From assembly GCA_039177555.1 (NCBI GenBank), contig JBCDFV010000009.1, forward strand, positions 1 to 64,000: a stretch of DNA of 64,000 nucleotides, read 5' to 3'. Under the pieces are notes generated by a model that made no database searches, was not told the DNA's origin, and worked only from the letters and a program-made list of their open reading frames with translations. Below, in pieces: positions 34,802 to 44,006 of this stretch (within the stretch, counting starts at the first letter, position 1; each line of letters begins with the position of its first letter). The position numbers and the translations under genes are program-made. Origin of the DNA: JANQGH01 sp039177555 (GTDB lineage Bacteria; Pseudomonadota; Alphaproteobacteria; DSM-16000; Inquilinaceae).

Positions 34802-35917
34802 ATGGCCGTTCGTATCGGTCGACGGGGCCTGTTGGCCGGAGCGGCGGCGACAACGTTCGTGGGACTGACTTCGATCGCACAGCCACAGACTTCGGCCCGC
34901 TTAGGCGTCGCAGGCAACATCGCCGAGCGGCTGGACCTCGCCTACCGCTCAGGCCTGTTGGACGGGCTACACGGTGCGCTGGTTAAGCGGCACGGCGAGA
35001 CCGTTCTGGAGGCGTATTTCAGCGGCACCGATGAGAATTGGGGGCGCCCTCTCGGCGACGTAGCCTTCGGCCAGACGACCCTGCACGATTTGCGATCGGT
35101 CACGAAAAGCATCACCAGCCTGGTCTACGGCATCGCGTTGGCGCAAGGCAGGGTTCCGCCGCCAGACGCACCCCTGTTGGATTCGTTCCCGCAATATGCC
35201 GACCTGGCCGCCGACCCTGCGCGCGCGGCCTGGACGGTCGGCAACGTTCTCAACATGACGCTGGGCACGGAATGGAACGAGGAGGTGCCCTACACCGATC
35301 CGGCCAACAGCGAAATCATGATGGAGCGTGCGGACGACAGGTATCGGTTCATTCTGGACCGGCCCATCGTCGACGAGCCCGGCGCGCGGTGGATCTACAA
35401 TGGCGGGTGTTCTGCGATCATCGGCTACCTGATCGCAGAGGGCACGGGGCAGTCGCTGCCGGACTTCGCCAGCGAAGCGCTGTTCGAACCGCTGGGCATC
35501 ACCGACTTCGAATGGAACCGGGGCAGCGACGGCATAGCGTCCGCCGCCTCAGGCCTGCGCCTGACGGCCCCGTCCCTCGCCCGCGTCGGCCAGATGATGC
35601 TGGCATCCGGCCAATGGCAGGGCCGCGAGATTGTGCCCGCAGCCTGGATCGAGGCCTGCATGACACCTCAGGTCGCGGCCAGATTCGGCCAGATGTACAG
35701 CAACCAATGGTACCTTTCCGAGCAATACGTCCCCGCCGCAGGGGAGACGCGGCCCATGATCTCCGCCGCCGGCAATGGCGGCCAGCGGCTGTTCGTAATG
35801 CCGTCTCTGGACCTGACGGGCGTGATATTTGCCGGCGACTACAACCGCATGGACCAGTGGATCAACCCGACCCTGGTGCTGCAACGGATCGTGCTGGCCA
35901 ACATCACCGAGCCTTAG
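34802..35917 (+). CDS. Exported serine beta-lactamase/DD-peptidase-type hydrolase
   Basis: A 371-residue penicillin-binding-protein fold hydrolase. An N-terminal twin-arginine-like leader (RIGRRGLLAGAAATTFVGL) indicates Tat export. The catalytic SxxK is SVTKSITS, WIYNGGCS supplies the YxN, and the third box is AAGNGGQR. These families include esterases, D-aminopeptidases and 6-aminohexanoate-dimer hydrolases as well as beta-lactamases, so no antibiotic role is implied. The start at 34802 has GGAG upstream. The in-frame upstream ATG at 34673 would run into the divergent gene. Confidence 0.85.
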   Translation: MAVRIGRRGLLAGAAATTFVGLTSIAQPQTSARLGVAGNIAERLDLAYRSGLLDGLHGALVKRHGETVLEAYFSGTDENWGRPLGDVAFGQTTLHDLRSVTKSITSLVYGIALAQGRVPPPDAPLLDSFPQYADLAADPARAAWTVGNVLNMTLGTEWNEEVPYTDPANSEIMMERADDRYRFILDRPIVDEPGARWIYNGGCSAIIGYLIAEGTGQSLPDFASEALFEPLGITDFEWNRGSDGIASAASGLRLTAPSLARVGQMMLASGQWQGREIVPAAWIEACMTPQVAARFGQMYSNQWYLSEQYVPAAGETRPMISAAGNGGQRLFVMPSLDLTGVIFAGDYNRMDQWINPTLVLQRIVLANITEP

Positions 35918-35932
35918 AACACGACGCTGCTC

Positions 35933-36904
35933 CTAGCGATGATGGCAGGCGAGCTGCCGGCTGTCGGCACGGGACGTCAAGCCAGGCTCCCGTTGGCGGC
36001 AGATATCGGTCGCAAGCGGGCAGCGCGGGTGGAAGCGGCAGCCGGCGGGTGGGTTCAGCGGGCTGGGCACCTCGCCGGCGATGACCGGGCGGTCGGCACG
36101 GCCGGCGTGCGGGTCGGGTACGGGTGCGGCGTCCAGCAGCGCCTCGGTATAGGGGTGGCGCGGGGCTGAGAACAACAGCCGGGTCGGCGCCGTCTCGACG
36201 ATCTTGCCGAGATACATCACCGCAACCCGGCGGCTGAGATGTTCGACCACGGCCAGATCGTGGGAGATCAGCACGAAGGCCAACCCCAGCTTCGCCTGCA
36301 ACTCGGCCATCAGGTTCACGACCTGGGCCTGGACCGAAACGTCCAGGGCCGAGAGCGGTTCGTCGGCGACGATCAGGTCGGGTCCTAGCGCCAGGGCGCG
36401 GGCCAGGCCGATGCGCTGGCGCTGGCCGCCGGAAAACTCGTGGGCATGGGCGCCCATCCGGTCCGGCGACAGGCCGACCTGATCCAATAGCTCGGCCACC
36501 TTTGCCTGGCGTTCGGCGCGGTTGCCGATGCCGTGCACGACCAGCGGTTCAGCGACGATGTCGCGCACGCGCAAGCGCGGGTTCAGCGAGCTGAACGGGT
36601 CTTGAAACATGATCTGAACGCGCCGGCGAAACGGCTTCAACGCGCGCCCCTTCAGCGCCGTGATGTCGGTGCCGCGATAGAGCACCTGGCCGCCGGTCGG
36701 GTCCGCCAGCCGGACCAGCACCCGGCCGACGGTGGACTTGCCGCAGCCGCTCTCGCCCACCAGGGCGACCGTCTCGCCCTTTTCGACCGTCAGCGACAGG
36801 CCGTCGACCGCGCGCACCGCGCCAACTTTGCGGCGCAGGAAACCGCGCCGGACGTCGAACAGCTTGACCAGGTCCTTGACCTCCAGCAGCGCCGGCGCGT
36901 TCAC
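35933..36904 (-). CDS. Peptide-type ABC transporter ATPase, DppF/OppF-like
   Basis: A 323-residue oligopeptide-class ATPase. Walker A is VGESGCGKSTVG, the signature is FSGGQRQRIGLARAL and Walker B is LIVADEPLSALDVS. The C-terminal Cys-rich oligopeptide domain (GCRFHPRCPLATDIC) is present. The GTG start at 36904 overlaps the preceding gene's TGA by 3 nt. The in-frame start at 36997 would overlap it by about 100 nt. Last gene of a seven-gene minus-strand operon. Confidence 0.92.
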   Translation of the reverse strand: MNAPALLEVKDLVKLFDVRRGFLRRKVGAVRAVDGLSLTVEKGETVALVGESGCGKSTVGRVLVRLADPTGGQVLYRGTDITALKGRALKPFRRRVQIMFQDPFSSLNPRLRVRDIVAEPLVVHGIGNRAERQAKVAELLDQVGLSPDRMGAHAHEFSGGQRQRIGLARALALGPDLIVADEPLSALDVSVQAQVVNLMAELQAKLGLAFVLISHDLAVVEHLSRRVAVMYLGKIVETAPTRLLFSAPRHPYTEALLDAAPVPDPHAGRADRPVIAGEVPSPLNPPAGCRFHPRCPLATDICRQREPGLTSRADSRQLACHHR

Positions 36905-37911
36905 GCCGCCCGCTCCTCGGCGACACGCCGCCATTCCCAGCAGGCGACGGCGTGGGCGCTGCCGACCTCTTCCAGAGCCGGCGCCGTCGTCCGGCACCGA
37001 TCGGTCGCGAAGGCGCAGCGCGGGGCGAAGCGGCAGCCTGGCGGCATGGCGTCGAGCGGCGGCACCACACCCGGGATTTCGGCCAGCTTCTCCGGCGCCT
37101 CGTCGCCCGCACGCGGATGGGGCATCGAGGCCATCAGGCCGCGCGTGTAGGGATGGGCCGGCCGGTCGAACAGGGCGTCGACCGGCGCCTCCTCAACCTT
37201 CGTGCCGGCATACATGACCAGCACGCGGTCGGCCATTTCGGCCACAACTCCCAGATTATGGGTTATCAGAATGGTCGCAGCGTTGGTGTCGCGCTGCAGG
37301 TCGCGGATCAGATGCAGGATCTGGGCCTGGATCGTCACATCCAGCGCGGTCGTCGGCTCATCAGCGATCAACACCTCCGGGTCGCAGGCCAGCGCCATGG
37401 CGATCATGGCCCGCTGGCGCATGCCGCCGGAAAGCTGGTGTGGATAGTCGTGCAGGCGTCTTTCGGGGTCGGGAATGCGCACCTTAGTCAAGAGCTCGAT
37501 GGCCCGCGACCTGATCTCGCTCGCACGCATCTTGCGATGCCGGCGCAGCACCTCGCCGATCTGCTTGCCGATATTCATGACCGGGTTCAGGGCCGACATC
37601 GGCTCTTGAAAGATCATCGCCAGGCGATCGCCGCGCACGTCCCGCAGCTTGTCGTTGGCCAAGCGCAGCAGGTCATGCCCACGAAACAGGGCGCTGCCGG
37701 CCTGTAGGCGGACCGGCGGGTCGGGGAATAGGCGCAGGATGGACAAGGCCAGCATCGACTTGCCGCAGCCGCTTTCGCCGACGATGCACAAGGTCTCGCC
37801 GGCGGCAAGGTCGAACGACATGCGATCGACCACCGTCAGCGGCCCGGCCTCGCCATCGATGACGGTTGTCAGGCCGCGAACGGCCAGCAGCGGATCGTCG
37901 GCCTGGCCCAT
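36901..37911 (-). CDS. Peptide-type ABC transporter ATPase, DppD/OppD-like
   Basis: A 336-residue ATPase. Walker A is VGESGCGKSMLA, the signature is LSGGMRQRAMIAMAL and Walker B is VLIADEPTTALDVT. The oligopeptide C-terminal motif GCRFAPRCAFATDRC is present. It pairs with the DppF-like ATPase and begins directly after the aminotransferase stop with no intergenic base. Confidence 0.93.
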   Translation of the reverse strand: MGQADDPLLAVRGLTTVIDGEAGPLTVVDRMSFDLAAGETLCIVGESGCGKSMLALSILRLFPDPPVRLQAGSALFRGHDLLRLANDKLRDVRGDRLAMIFQEPMSALNPVMNIGKQIGEVLRRHRKMRASEIRSRAIELLTKVRIPDPERRLHDYPHQLSGGMRQRAMIAMALACDPEVLIADEPTTALDVTIQAQILHLIRDLQRDTNAATILITHNLGVVAEMADRVLVMYAGTKVEEAPVDALFDRPAHPYTRGLMASMPHPRAGDEAPEKLAEIPGVVPPLDAMPPGCRFAPRCAFATDRCRTTAPALEEVGSAHAVACWEWRRVAEERAA

Positions 37912-39231
37912 CTAGGTGCCAGCGCTTGCCCGAGCCTCGGCGACCGCGGCGAACCCGGCTTCCATCGCCTCGGCCAGCCGATCCAGCGCCGCCTGGTCGT
38001 GCGCAAGGCTGATCGCGTGGTGCGACAGCGGGTTGGGCAGCGTCACGACCCCGGCCCGTTCCAGAGCGGTGTTGAAAGCGGCATAGGCGGCCCGGTCCAC
38101 CGACGCCGCACTACGGTAGTCCGTCGGCGATTGCGCTGCGAAGAACCAGTGCACGTGAGAGCCGCAGGCGGTCATGACCGCATCGATGCCGGCCGATTTG
38201 GCCCAGCCCTCGAACTGGCGGGCCAGCGCTTCCGACCGGTCGGCGACCGTCTTCTGAACCGAGCCGTCCTGCAAGACCTGAAGGGTCGCCTGGCAGGCCG
38301 CCATCGAGATCGCGTGGCCGTTGAAGGTGCCGACAAAGGCCGGCCCCTTGCCCGGCTCCGTCATGCGCATCAGGTCTTCCCGGCCCGCGAGCGCGGCCAG
38401 GGGATAGCCGTTGGCCAGCGCCTTGCCGTAGGTGGCCAGATCCGGCGTCACGCCATAGCGCGCCTGGGCACCGCCAGGCGCAACATTGAAGCCGGTCAGC
38501 AACTCATCGAACAACAGCACGATGCCGTGCCGATCGCAGAGTTGGCGCAGGCCAGCCAGGTATTCCGGCGTCGGCTCGATGACGCCGATGTCGATCATCA
38601 CCGGTTCCAGCAGGAGGCAGGCGATCTGATCGGCGGCCTGCGCGATCCGCTGTTCGGTTCGCTCCAGATCGTTGAAGGGTACGACCAGCACGTCGTCGAC
38701 CACATCATCGCGCAGGCCGGTGGTGCCGGCCAGCGGGGTGATGTTATTGACCGTGCCCGCCTTGGTCACGTCCGCCCAGACGCTGACGAACAGCTCGTCG
38801 CTCCAGCCGTGATAGGCGCCCTCGACCTTGGCGATGCGCCGGCGCCCGGTGGCGTGCCGGGCGAGCTGCAGCGCGTGCTGCACCGCCTCGGTGCCCGTGT
38901 TGGTGAACCGCACCATGTCCAGGGTCGGCACCTGGTCCAGAAACAGCTCCGCCACCTCGACCGAGAGTGCGGATTCCACGCCGGTGGTCATGCCCCGATC
39001 GACGGCCTGGCGCACGGCCTCCTGCACCTGCGGATGGTTGTGGCCGAGCATCACGGCGCCATTGCCCATGACCATGTCGAGCCATTGCCGGCCATCGGCA
39101 TCCGTCAGCCAAGGGCCACTAGCGGTCTGGAAATAGAACGGATGCGGCGACCGGGCGCGGGTGTTGGAGTTGACGCCGGCGGGAACCGCACGCTGGGCGC
39201 GGTCGAAGAGCTGGGCGGAGGCGTTCGCCAT
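37912..39231 (-). CDS. Class III PLP aminotransferase (glutamate-1-semialdehyde aminomutase-like)
   Basis: A 439-residue fold-type I PLP enzyme. Seen in order: QRAVPAGVNSNTRAR, MGNGAVMLGHNHPQV, FTNTGTEAVQHALQLAR, KVEGAYHGWSDEL, LLFDELLTGF (Asp contacting PLP) and the Schiff-base Lys in TYGKALANGYPLAA. Although GSA-aminomutase-like in sequence, it is embedded in a peptide-type transporter operon, not a tetrapyrrole locus, so it is probably an aminotransferase acting on an omega-amino acid or diamino acid. It follows the M14 deacylase by one base and abuts DppD. Confidence 0.9.
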   Translation of the reverse strand: MANASAQLFDRAQRAVPAGVNSNTRARSPHPFYFQTASGPWLTDADGRQWLDMVMGNGAVMLGHNHPQVQEAVRQAVDRGMTTGVESALSVEVAELFLDQVPTLDMVRFTNTGTEAVQHALQLARHATGRRRIAKVEGAYHGWSDELFVSVWADVTKAGTVNNITPLAGTTGLRDDVVDDVLVVPFNDLERTEQRIAQAADQIACLLLEPVMIDIGVIEPTPEYLAGLRQLCDRHGIVLLFDELLTGFNVAPGGAQARYGVTPDLATYGKALANGYPLAALAGREDLMRMTEPGKGPAFVGTFNGHAISMAACQATLQVLQDGSVQKTVADRSEALARQFEGWAKSAGIDAVMTACGSHVHWFFAAQSPTDYRSAASVDRAAYAAFNTALERAGVVTLPNPLSHHAISLAHDQAALDRLAEAMEAGFAAVAEARASAGT

Positions 39232-39232
39232 G

Positions 39233-40174
39233 TCAGCTCCGCTCCGCACCGGCCAGGTCGCCGACCATGTAGCCATAGTCGCCGGGCTGCACCAGATTGC
39301 GCGACAGGTGGCTGAGAATCATGATGCCGTTTTCGACCGGGTTGGTGATTTCCTCCAGCTGATCGAACGTGTAGGGGCTGAAGACGCGGCCCAGAACCGC
39401 ACCGCCGGCGATCTCTTCACCCAAAGGCGGGGCCTCGGTCTCCAGGAACCCGCCCTGCCCCGGCCGGATCAGGGCGATCGAGTGCACAACGATCTGTGAC
39501 GGCGGCGGTGCCGGATCCTCGGCCACGACGCCGAGATAGCGCAGCATGTTCAAGACGCCGGCCACGCCGCGCTCGACATAGGGGCCTTGGTCCACGATGC
39601 CGCCGCCCAGCTCGATCACCGCAGCCGGGATGCCACGCGCATCGACGGTCACCGACTTGGTCGTGCCGCTGTAGGTGGTGCCGGTCAGGCCGTCCTTGGG
39701 CCGGTACAGCACCTTCGACCCGAACGCGCGCGAGAGGCCCTCATCGTTCAACAGATAGACGTAGTCGACCGTCGGCCGGTCAGTGCCGGAATGCAGATCG
39801 ATATGAACGTCGATCTTCTCCAGGAACTCCCGCGCGATCGCCTGGGCCAGCAGGTCGGAGAACCAGCCGCCCGGCTCCCCGGGAAACAGGCGGTTCAGGT
39901 TCAGCTCGTCGATCGGCGTGAAGCGGTGGTTGACCGCAAAGGCCCAGGGATTGGCGACCGGCAGGATCAGCAGGCGGCCGCGCAAGGGCAGGTCGGCCAG
40001 CAGCCGCGACAGCTGCAGGATGATCTGGGCGCCGGTGGGCTCGTTGCCATGGATCACGGCGCTGATGCCGACGGTCGGGCCATCGCCGTCGCCGATCACC
40101 TCATGCACGTGCAGGCAGGCCTCGCTGCCGTCGGCCATGGTGGTGAAAACGGGTCGGTGCAGGTTGATCTTCAT
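39233..40174 (-). CDS. M14-family deacylase (AstE/aspartoacylase/DoeB-like)
   Basis: A 313-residue zinc carboxypeptidase-fold hydrolase. Zn ligands are visible in VIHGNEPTGAQ (His, Glu) and VHIDLHSGTDRP (His), and the late PAAVIELGGGIVD supplies the catalytic Glu. The family removes acyl groups from N-succinylglutamate, N-acetylaspartate or N-acetyl-diaminobutyrate. The ATG at 40174 with AGGAGA upstream is chosen over 40228. It lies between the permease genes and the aminotransferase, suggesting that an imported N-acyl compound is first deacylated, then transaminated. Confidence 0.87.
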   Translation of the reverse strand: MKINLHRPVFTTMADGSEACLHVHEVIGDGDGPTVGISAVIHGNEPTGAQIILQLSRLLADLPLRGRLLILPVANPWAFAVNHRFTPIDELNLNRLFPGEPGGWFSDLLAQAIAREFLEKIDVHIDLHSGTDRPTVDYVYLLNDEGLSRAFGSKVLYRPKDGLTGTTYSGTTKSVTVDARGIPAAVIELGGGIVDQGPYVERGVAGVLNMLRYLGVVAEDPAPPPSQIVVHSIALIRPGQGGFLETEAPPLGEEIAGGAVLGRVFSPYTFDQLEEITNPVENGIMILSHLSRNLVQPGDYGYMVGDLAGAERS

Positions 40175-40199
40175 GGCGATCGGTTCTCCTTGAAAACGG

Positions 40200-41054
40200 C
40201 TATTCGGCGATGGCGCCGCGGCGGCCACGGCGGCCGGATGTGATGCGGCGCGGGTCCAGAAGGTCGCGCAGACCGTCGCCGAACAGGTTGAAACCCAAGA
40301 CGGTCAGCATGATGCACAGGCCGGCGACGGTCGACATCCAGGGGTCGGCGCGCAGGAAACGCATGCCGTAGGACAGGGTCCAGCCCCAAGTCGGGGTCGG
40401 CGGCTCGACGCCGATGCCCAGGAAACTCAGGCCCGATTCCGCAACGATCGCCGTGCCGATGCCCAGCGTCGCCAGGACCGTGATCGGCCCGAGGCAGTTG
40501 GGCAGGATGTGCACGACCAGAATGCGCGCCCAAGAGGCGCCGACCGCCTGGGCGGCGGCGACATAGTCGATCTCACGCTGGCTGAGCGTGATCGCGCGCA
40601 CCACGCGGGCATATTCGGTCCAGAACACGGCCGTTAGCGCGATCATCAGATTGGTGACGCCGGGGCCGAGGGCGGCGACCACCGTCAGGGCCATGATCAG
40701 CGGCGGGAAGCCGAGAAAGACGTCGACGATGCGCATGACGATCAGGTCGAACAGGCCGCCGAAATAGCCGGCCGCCAGGCCGACCAGGGTGCCGATGATC
40801 GCCGCTAAGCCGACCGAGACGACCGCCACGCCGATGGAGATGCGGGCGCCATAGAGCAGCCGGGTCCACAGGTCGCGGCCGAAATTGTCGGTGCCCAGCC
40901 AGTGTTCCGCGCTGGGCAGCGAGAACCGGTTGCGCATGTCCATGTCTTCGAGCTGATAGGCCGTCACCCAAGGTGCCAAGACCGCCAGCACGACGATGGT
41001 CAAGACGATCGTGCCGCCGATAGCCAGGGACGGGTTGCGCAGCAGCCGTTTCAT
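40200..41054 (-). CDS. Peptide-type ABC transporter permease, DppC-like
   Basis: A 284-residue permease with six predicted helices. It has the DppC N-terminal features (EHWLGTDNFGRDLWTRLLYG) and the EAA loop (DYVAAAQAVGASWARILVVHILP). It lies 6 nt after the DppB-like permease and 25 nt before the deacylase. Confidence 0.93.
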   Translation of the reverse strand: MKRLLRNPSLAIGGTIVLTIVVLAVLAPWVTAYQLEDMDMRNRFSLPSAEHWLGTDNFGRDLWTRLLYGARISIGVAVVSVGLAAIIGTLVGLAAGYFGGLFDLIVMRIVDVFLGFPPLIMALTVVAALGPGVTNLMIALTAVFWTEYARVVRAITLSQREIDYVAAAQAVGASWARILVVHILPNCLGPITVLATLGIGTAIVAESGLSFLGIGVEPPTPTWGWTLSYGMRFLRADPWMSTVAGLCIMLTVLGFNLFGDGLRDLLDPRRITSGRRGRRGAIAE

Positions 41055-41060
41055 GGGTGT

Positions 41061-42041
41061 TCAGTCATAGCGGATGCGCGGATCGATGGCGGCATAGGCC
41101 AGATCGACGATCAGGTTCACCAGCGCGAACATGAGAGCAAACGTCAGGACCACGCCCTGGATCAGCGGAATGTCGCGCTGGTTGATGGCGGCGACGCTGA
41201 GCTGGCCCAGACCCGGCCAGCCGAAGATGCCCTCGGTCAAGACCGCACCGCCGAGCAAGGCGCCGAAGCGCAGGCCGATCATGCTGACCACCGGCAGCAG
41301 GGCGTTGCGCAGGACATGAGCCAGGGTCACGCGCGCGGGACCGAGACCCTTGGCATGGGCGGTGCGCACGAAGTCGAGCGACAGCGTGTCGAGCATGGCG
41401 CTGCGCACCAGGCGGCTGATGATCGCCGCCGCACCGACACCCAACGTGATCGCCGGCAGCGCTAGGTGGGACAGGCTGTCGAGCAGAACGGAAGGGTTGC
41501 CGCGGAACAGATCGACGATGGCGACCAGCAGCGGTTCGCCACGCCCTATCGCTGGCAGCCAATCCAAGGTCACGGCGAACAGGAACATCAGCAGGATGCC
41601 CATCCAGAATACGGGCATGGAGATGCCGAGTTGGGCGAACAGCATGGCGAAGATGTCCGATGCCCGCCCATGGCGCACGGCCGCCAGGATGCCGAGCGGC
41701 ACGCCGATCAGGATCGCGATCAGCAGCGCGACGATGGCCAGTTCCAAGGTCGCGCCGAGGCGACCGCCGACCGCCTCCAGCACGCTTTGGCTCTGGAACA
41801 GGGAATAGCCCAGATCGCCTTGCGCCAGCTTGCCGATATAGGCGGCGAACTGAACGGTCAGCGGCTGGTCCAGCAAAAGCTCGCGGCGCAGCGCTTCGAG
41901 CTGTTCCGGTGTGCCCTCCTGGCCGAGCAGCACCAACGCCTGATCGCCGCCGATGACGTTCAGCATCAAGAAGACCAGCACGATGATCCCGAACAGCATC
42001 GGGATCATCAGCAGAAGCCGCCGCGCGGCGTAACCGATCAC
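41061..42041 (-). CDS. Peptide-type ABC transporter permease, DppB-like
   Basis: A 326-residue permease with six helices. The N-terminal hydrophobic region has the usual LLLMIPMLFGIIVLVFLML, and the EAA loop is DFVRTAHAKGLGPARVTLAHVL. GALLGGAVLTEGIFGWPGLG is the standard C-terminal region. It is 44 nt after the substrate-binding protein gene. Confidence 0.93.
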   Translation of the reverse strand: MIGYAARRLLLMIPMLFGIIVLVFLMLNVIGGDQALVLLGQEGTPEQLEALRRELLLDQPLTVQFAAYIGKLAQGDLGYSLFQSQSVLEAVGGRLGATLELAIVALLIAILIGVPLGILAAVRHGRASDIFAMLFAQLGISMPVFWMGILLMFLFAVTLDWLPAIGRGEPLLVAIVDLFRGNPSVLLDSLSHLALPAITLGVGAAAIISRLVRSAMLDTLSLDFVRTAHAKGLGPARVTLAHVLRNALLPVVSMIGLRFGALLGGAVLTEGIFGWPGLGQLSVAAINQRDIPLIQGVVLTFALMFALVNLIVDLAYAAIDPRIRYD

Positions 42042-42085
42042 GGGTTAGTCGATCGTCGCGTCACTCCCCGGGCCAACCGCTGCGC

Positions 42086-43618
42086 CTAATTGTCCATCAG
42101 GCTACGCATCATGCCACGCGGATTGGGCTCGTAGCCCTCGATTTCGGGCGTATGGAAGACCTGATAGCCCTGGTAGGAGATTATGTAGTACGGCACCTCG
42201 TCGGCGATGATCTCCGCCGCCTCTTGATAGGCGGCCGCGCGCCCCTCCGGGTCCAGCGTGGTGCGCCCGCGATCCAGCGCCCCGTCGAGCGTCGGGTTGG
42301 CATAACCGCCCCAGTTCAGTGCACCGCCCGAATGAAGCTGGCCGTAGAGCAGCCGGTCCGGATCGACCAGGTTCAGCCAGCCGAGCAGCGCGACCTGGTG
42401 CTGGCTGTTCTGGACCGAGCCCGAAAAGGACGGCCAGTCGGAAATGCTGACCTGGGCGTCGATGCCCGCGCCGCGCATGACGTTCTGGATGTACTCGACC
42501 GCCTGGATGCGGTTTGGATCCTCGCTGTGGGTCGACAGCGTCAAGGTCAGCGGCACGCCATCCATGTCCAGCGTGCCGTCGCCGTCGCTGTCCGACCAGC
42601 CGAGCTGTTCAAGGATCGCGACCGCACCGTCCGGATCGAAGGTCGGCTGCTGAATGTCCGGTGAATAGGCGGGCCAGGACGGCAGCAGGACCGAACTGGC
42701 CACCACATCCACGCCCTCGTAGATCGCCTCGACGATGGTTTCCTGATCGACCAGCATTGCCAAGGCCCGGCGCATTTGCGGGTCGCTCAGCAGCGGGTCC
42801 TGAGTATTAAAGTTCAGGTACGTGACGCCGAGGCCGCCCATGATGTCGGCGACGATGTCGCTTTCGTCCGCCAGGCGCTGGATATCGGCCGGCGACAGCG
42901 GCGACTGGATGAGGTCCAGGTCGCCCGCCTCGAAGGCCTGGGCGCGGGCCGTGTTGTCCGGTACGACGATGAAGTCGATGCCCGCGACCGACGGCTCACC
43001 CGCCCACCAGTTGGGGTTCGGTTCCAGCGTGATTGTGCTGCCCCGTTCCCAGCTTGCCAGCATGAACGGGCCGCTGCCAACCGGCTGGGTGCCGATATCG
43101 GTACCGCCTTCGACCAGGTTGGCCGGCACGATACCGATGTCGAGATAGCTGAGCAGCGGGGCGTAGGGTTCGCTGAGCGTGATTCGCACCGTGTTGTCGT
43201 CCGCGGCGACAATCTCGCTGATCGGCGTGAACAGCGTCCGCCAGCGCGAGGCCAGTTCGGGGTCAAGAATGGTCTCGAACGTGTAGACCACGTCGGCGGC
43301 CGTCACCGGGGTGCCGTCATGGAAGGTGGCACCGTCGCGCAGGGTGAAGACCCAGACCGTCGGCTCCGGATTCTCCCAGCTTTCAGCCAGGCCCGGCGTG
43401 GCTTCAAGCGTCGGGGACAGTTCGACCAGGCCGTCATAGAGCAGGTTGGCGACCCGGTAGGCCGTGGTGTCGCGCATGACCCGCGGGTCCAACGTGCCGG
43501 CATCGACATCCGCGCCGATCGTGACCGCGCCATCGCCGTTTTGCGCCATTGTCGGCGCCGCCGCAAACCCGACCGACAATGCCGCAATCGCAGCCCCACA
43601 ATACAGTATGTGAAGCAT
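42086..43618 (-). CDS. Peptide/nickel-type ABC substrate-binding protein (family 5)
   Basis: A 510-residue periplasmic protein with a signal peptide (LHILYCGAAIAALSVGFAAA then PTMAQ). Family-5 landmarks: LDPRVMRDTTAYRVANLLYDG, then WVFTLRDGATFHDGTPVTAAD near residue 95, QPVGSGPFMLASWE and DPLLSDPQMRRALAMLVD. The C-terminus has SYQGYQVFHTPEIEGY. First gene of the operon. A GGGGGG ribosome-binding site precedes the ATG, and an AT-rich palindrome lies 34 nt upstream. Substrate could be a peptide or an N-acylated amino compound. Confidence 0.93.
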   Translation of the reverse strand: MLHILYCGAAIAALSVGFAAAPTMAQNGDGAVTIGADVDAGTLDPRVMRDTTAYRVANLLYDGLVELSPTLEATPGLAESWENPEPTVWVFTLRDGATFHDGTPVTAADVVYTFETILDPELASRWRTLFTPISEIVAADDNTVRITLSEPYAPLLSYLDIGIVPANLVEGGTDIGTQPVGSGPFMLASWERGSTITLEPNPNWWAGEPSVAGIDFIVVPDNTARAQAFEAGDLDLIQSPLSPADIQRLADESDIVADIMGGLGVTYLNFNTQDPLLSDPQMRRALAMLVDQETIVEAIYEGVDVVASSVLLPSWPAYSPDIQQPTFDPDGAVAILEQLGWSDSDGDGTLDMDGVPLTLTLSTHSEDPNRIQAVEYIQNVMRGAGIDAQVSISDWPSFSGSVQNSQHQVALLGWLNLVDPDRLLYGQLHSGGALNWGGYANPTLDGALDRGRTTLDPEGRAAAYQEAAEIIADEVPYYIISYQGYQVFHTPEIEGYEPNPRGMMRSLMDN

Positions 43619-43651
43619 CCTGACCCCCCTTAGTTCTCAAATCGTAGAATG

Positions 43652-43664
43652 GATTTATTAAATC
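43652..43664 (-). promoter_or_regulatory. AT-rich palindromic operator candidate for the peptide-type operon
   Basis: GATTTA-T-TAAATC is a perfect 6-bp inverted repeat with a one-base centre, 34-46 nt upstream of the binding-protein ATG in an otherwise GC-rich context. No regulator gene lies next to it, so the binding factor is unknown. Confidence 0.4.
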
Positions 43665-44006
43665 ATGGGAAGCTGGGGGCCGCAACCGAGGGGCAGGTAT
43701 GCGCTCGGCGGCGCCGCGCGCTCCGGCCTTGTCCGGTCAGCCCGGCGCTTGTTGCTCGACGCAAATCTGTCGGCTGTCGCTGTCCGACATTGCGATGTCG
43801 AGTTGGCACCAGGAGAGGTATGGTCGCAACCGACTTGCCCTCGGCTACCTAATATCAGTTTGGCGACAAACCGAAGAGGACTTGGTTGTGACGCCGGTAT
43901 GACTATCTGATGCCGGCCGGAGTTCGTTGAACACCGTACGGTCGCGTTGGCGCCGTGGACCATTGTCCGCAATACTTGGGCGCTGACCGAGTCGGCGGGC
44001 GCGCTG
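43665..44006. other. Intergenic region upstream of divergent genes
   Basis: About 340 nt between the operator-like palindrome and the methyltransferase start. Several short open frames were inspected and none has a recognisable product or good start. The methyltransferase frame itself is open back to a TTG at 43947, so part of this stretch may be coding. Confidence 0.45.

Noticed and set aside
34802..35917. Antibiotic-resistance beta-lactamase
   Set aside because: The SxxK/YxN fold is shared by many esterases and peptidases and nothing marks this one as a true beta-lactamase.
37912..39231. Heme-pathway glutamate-1-semialdehyde aminomutase (hemL)
   Set aside because: Sequence is GSA-AM-like, but the gene is inside a transporter operon with a deacylase, which fits an aminotransferase better.
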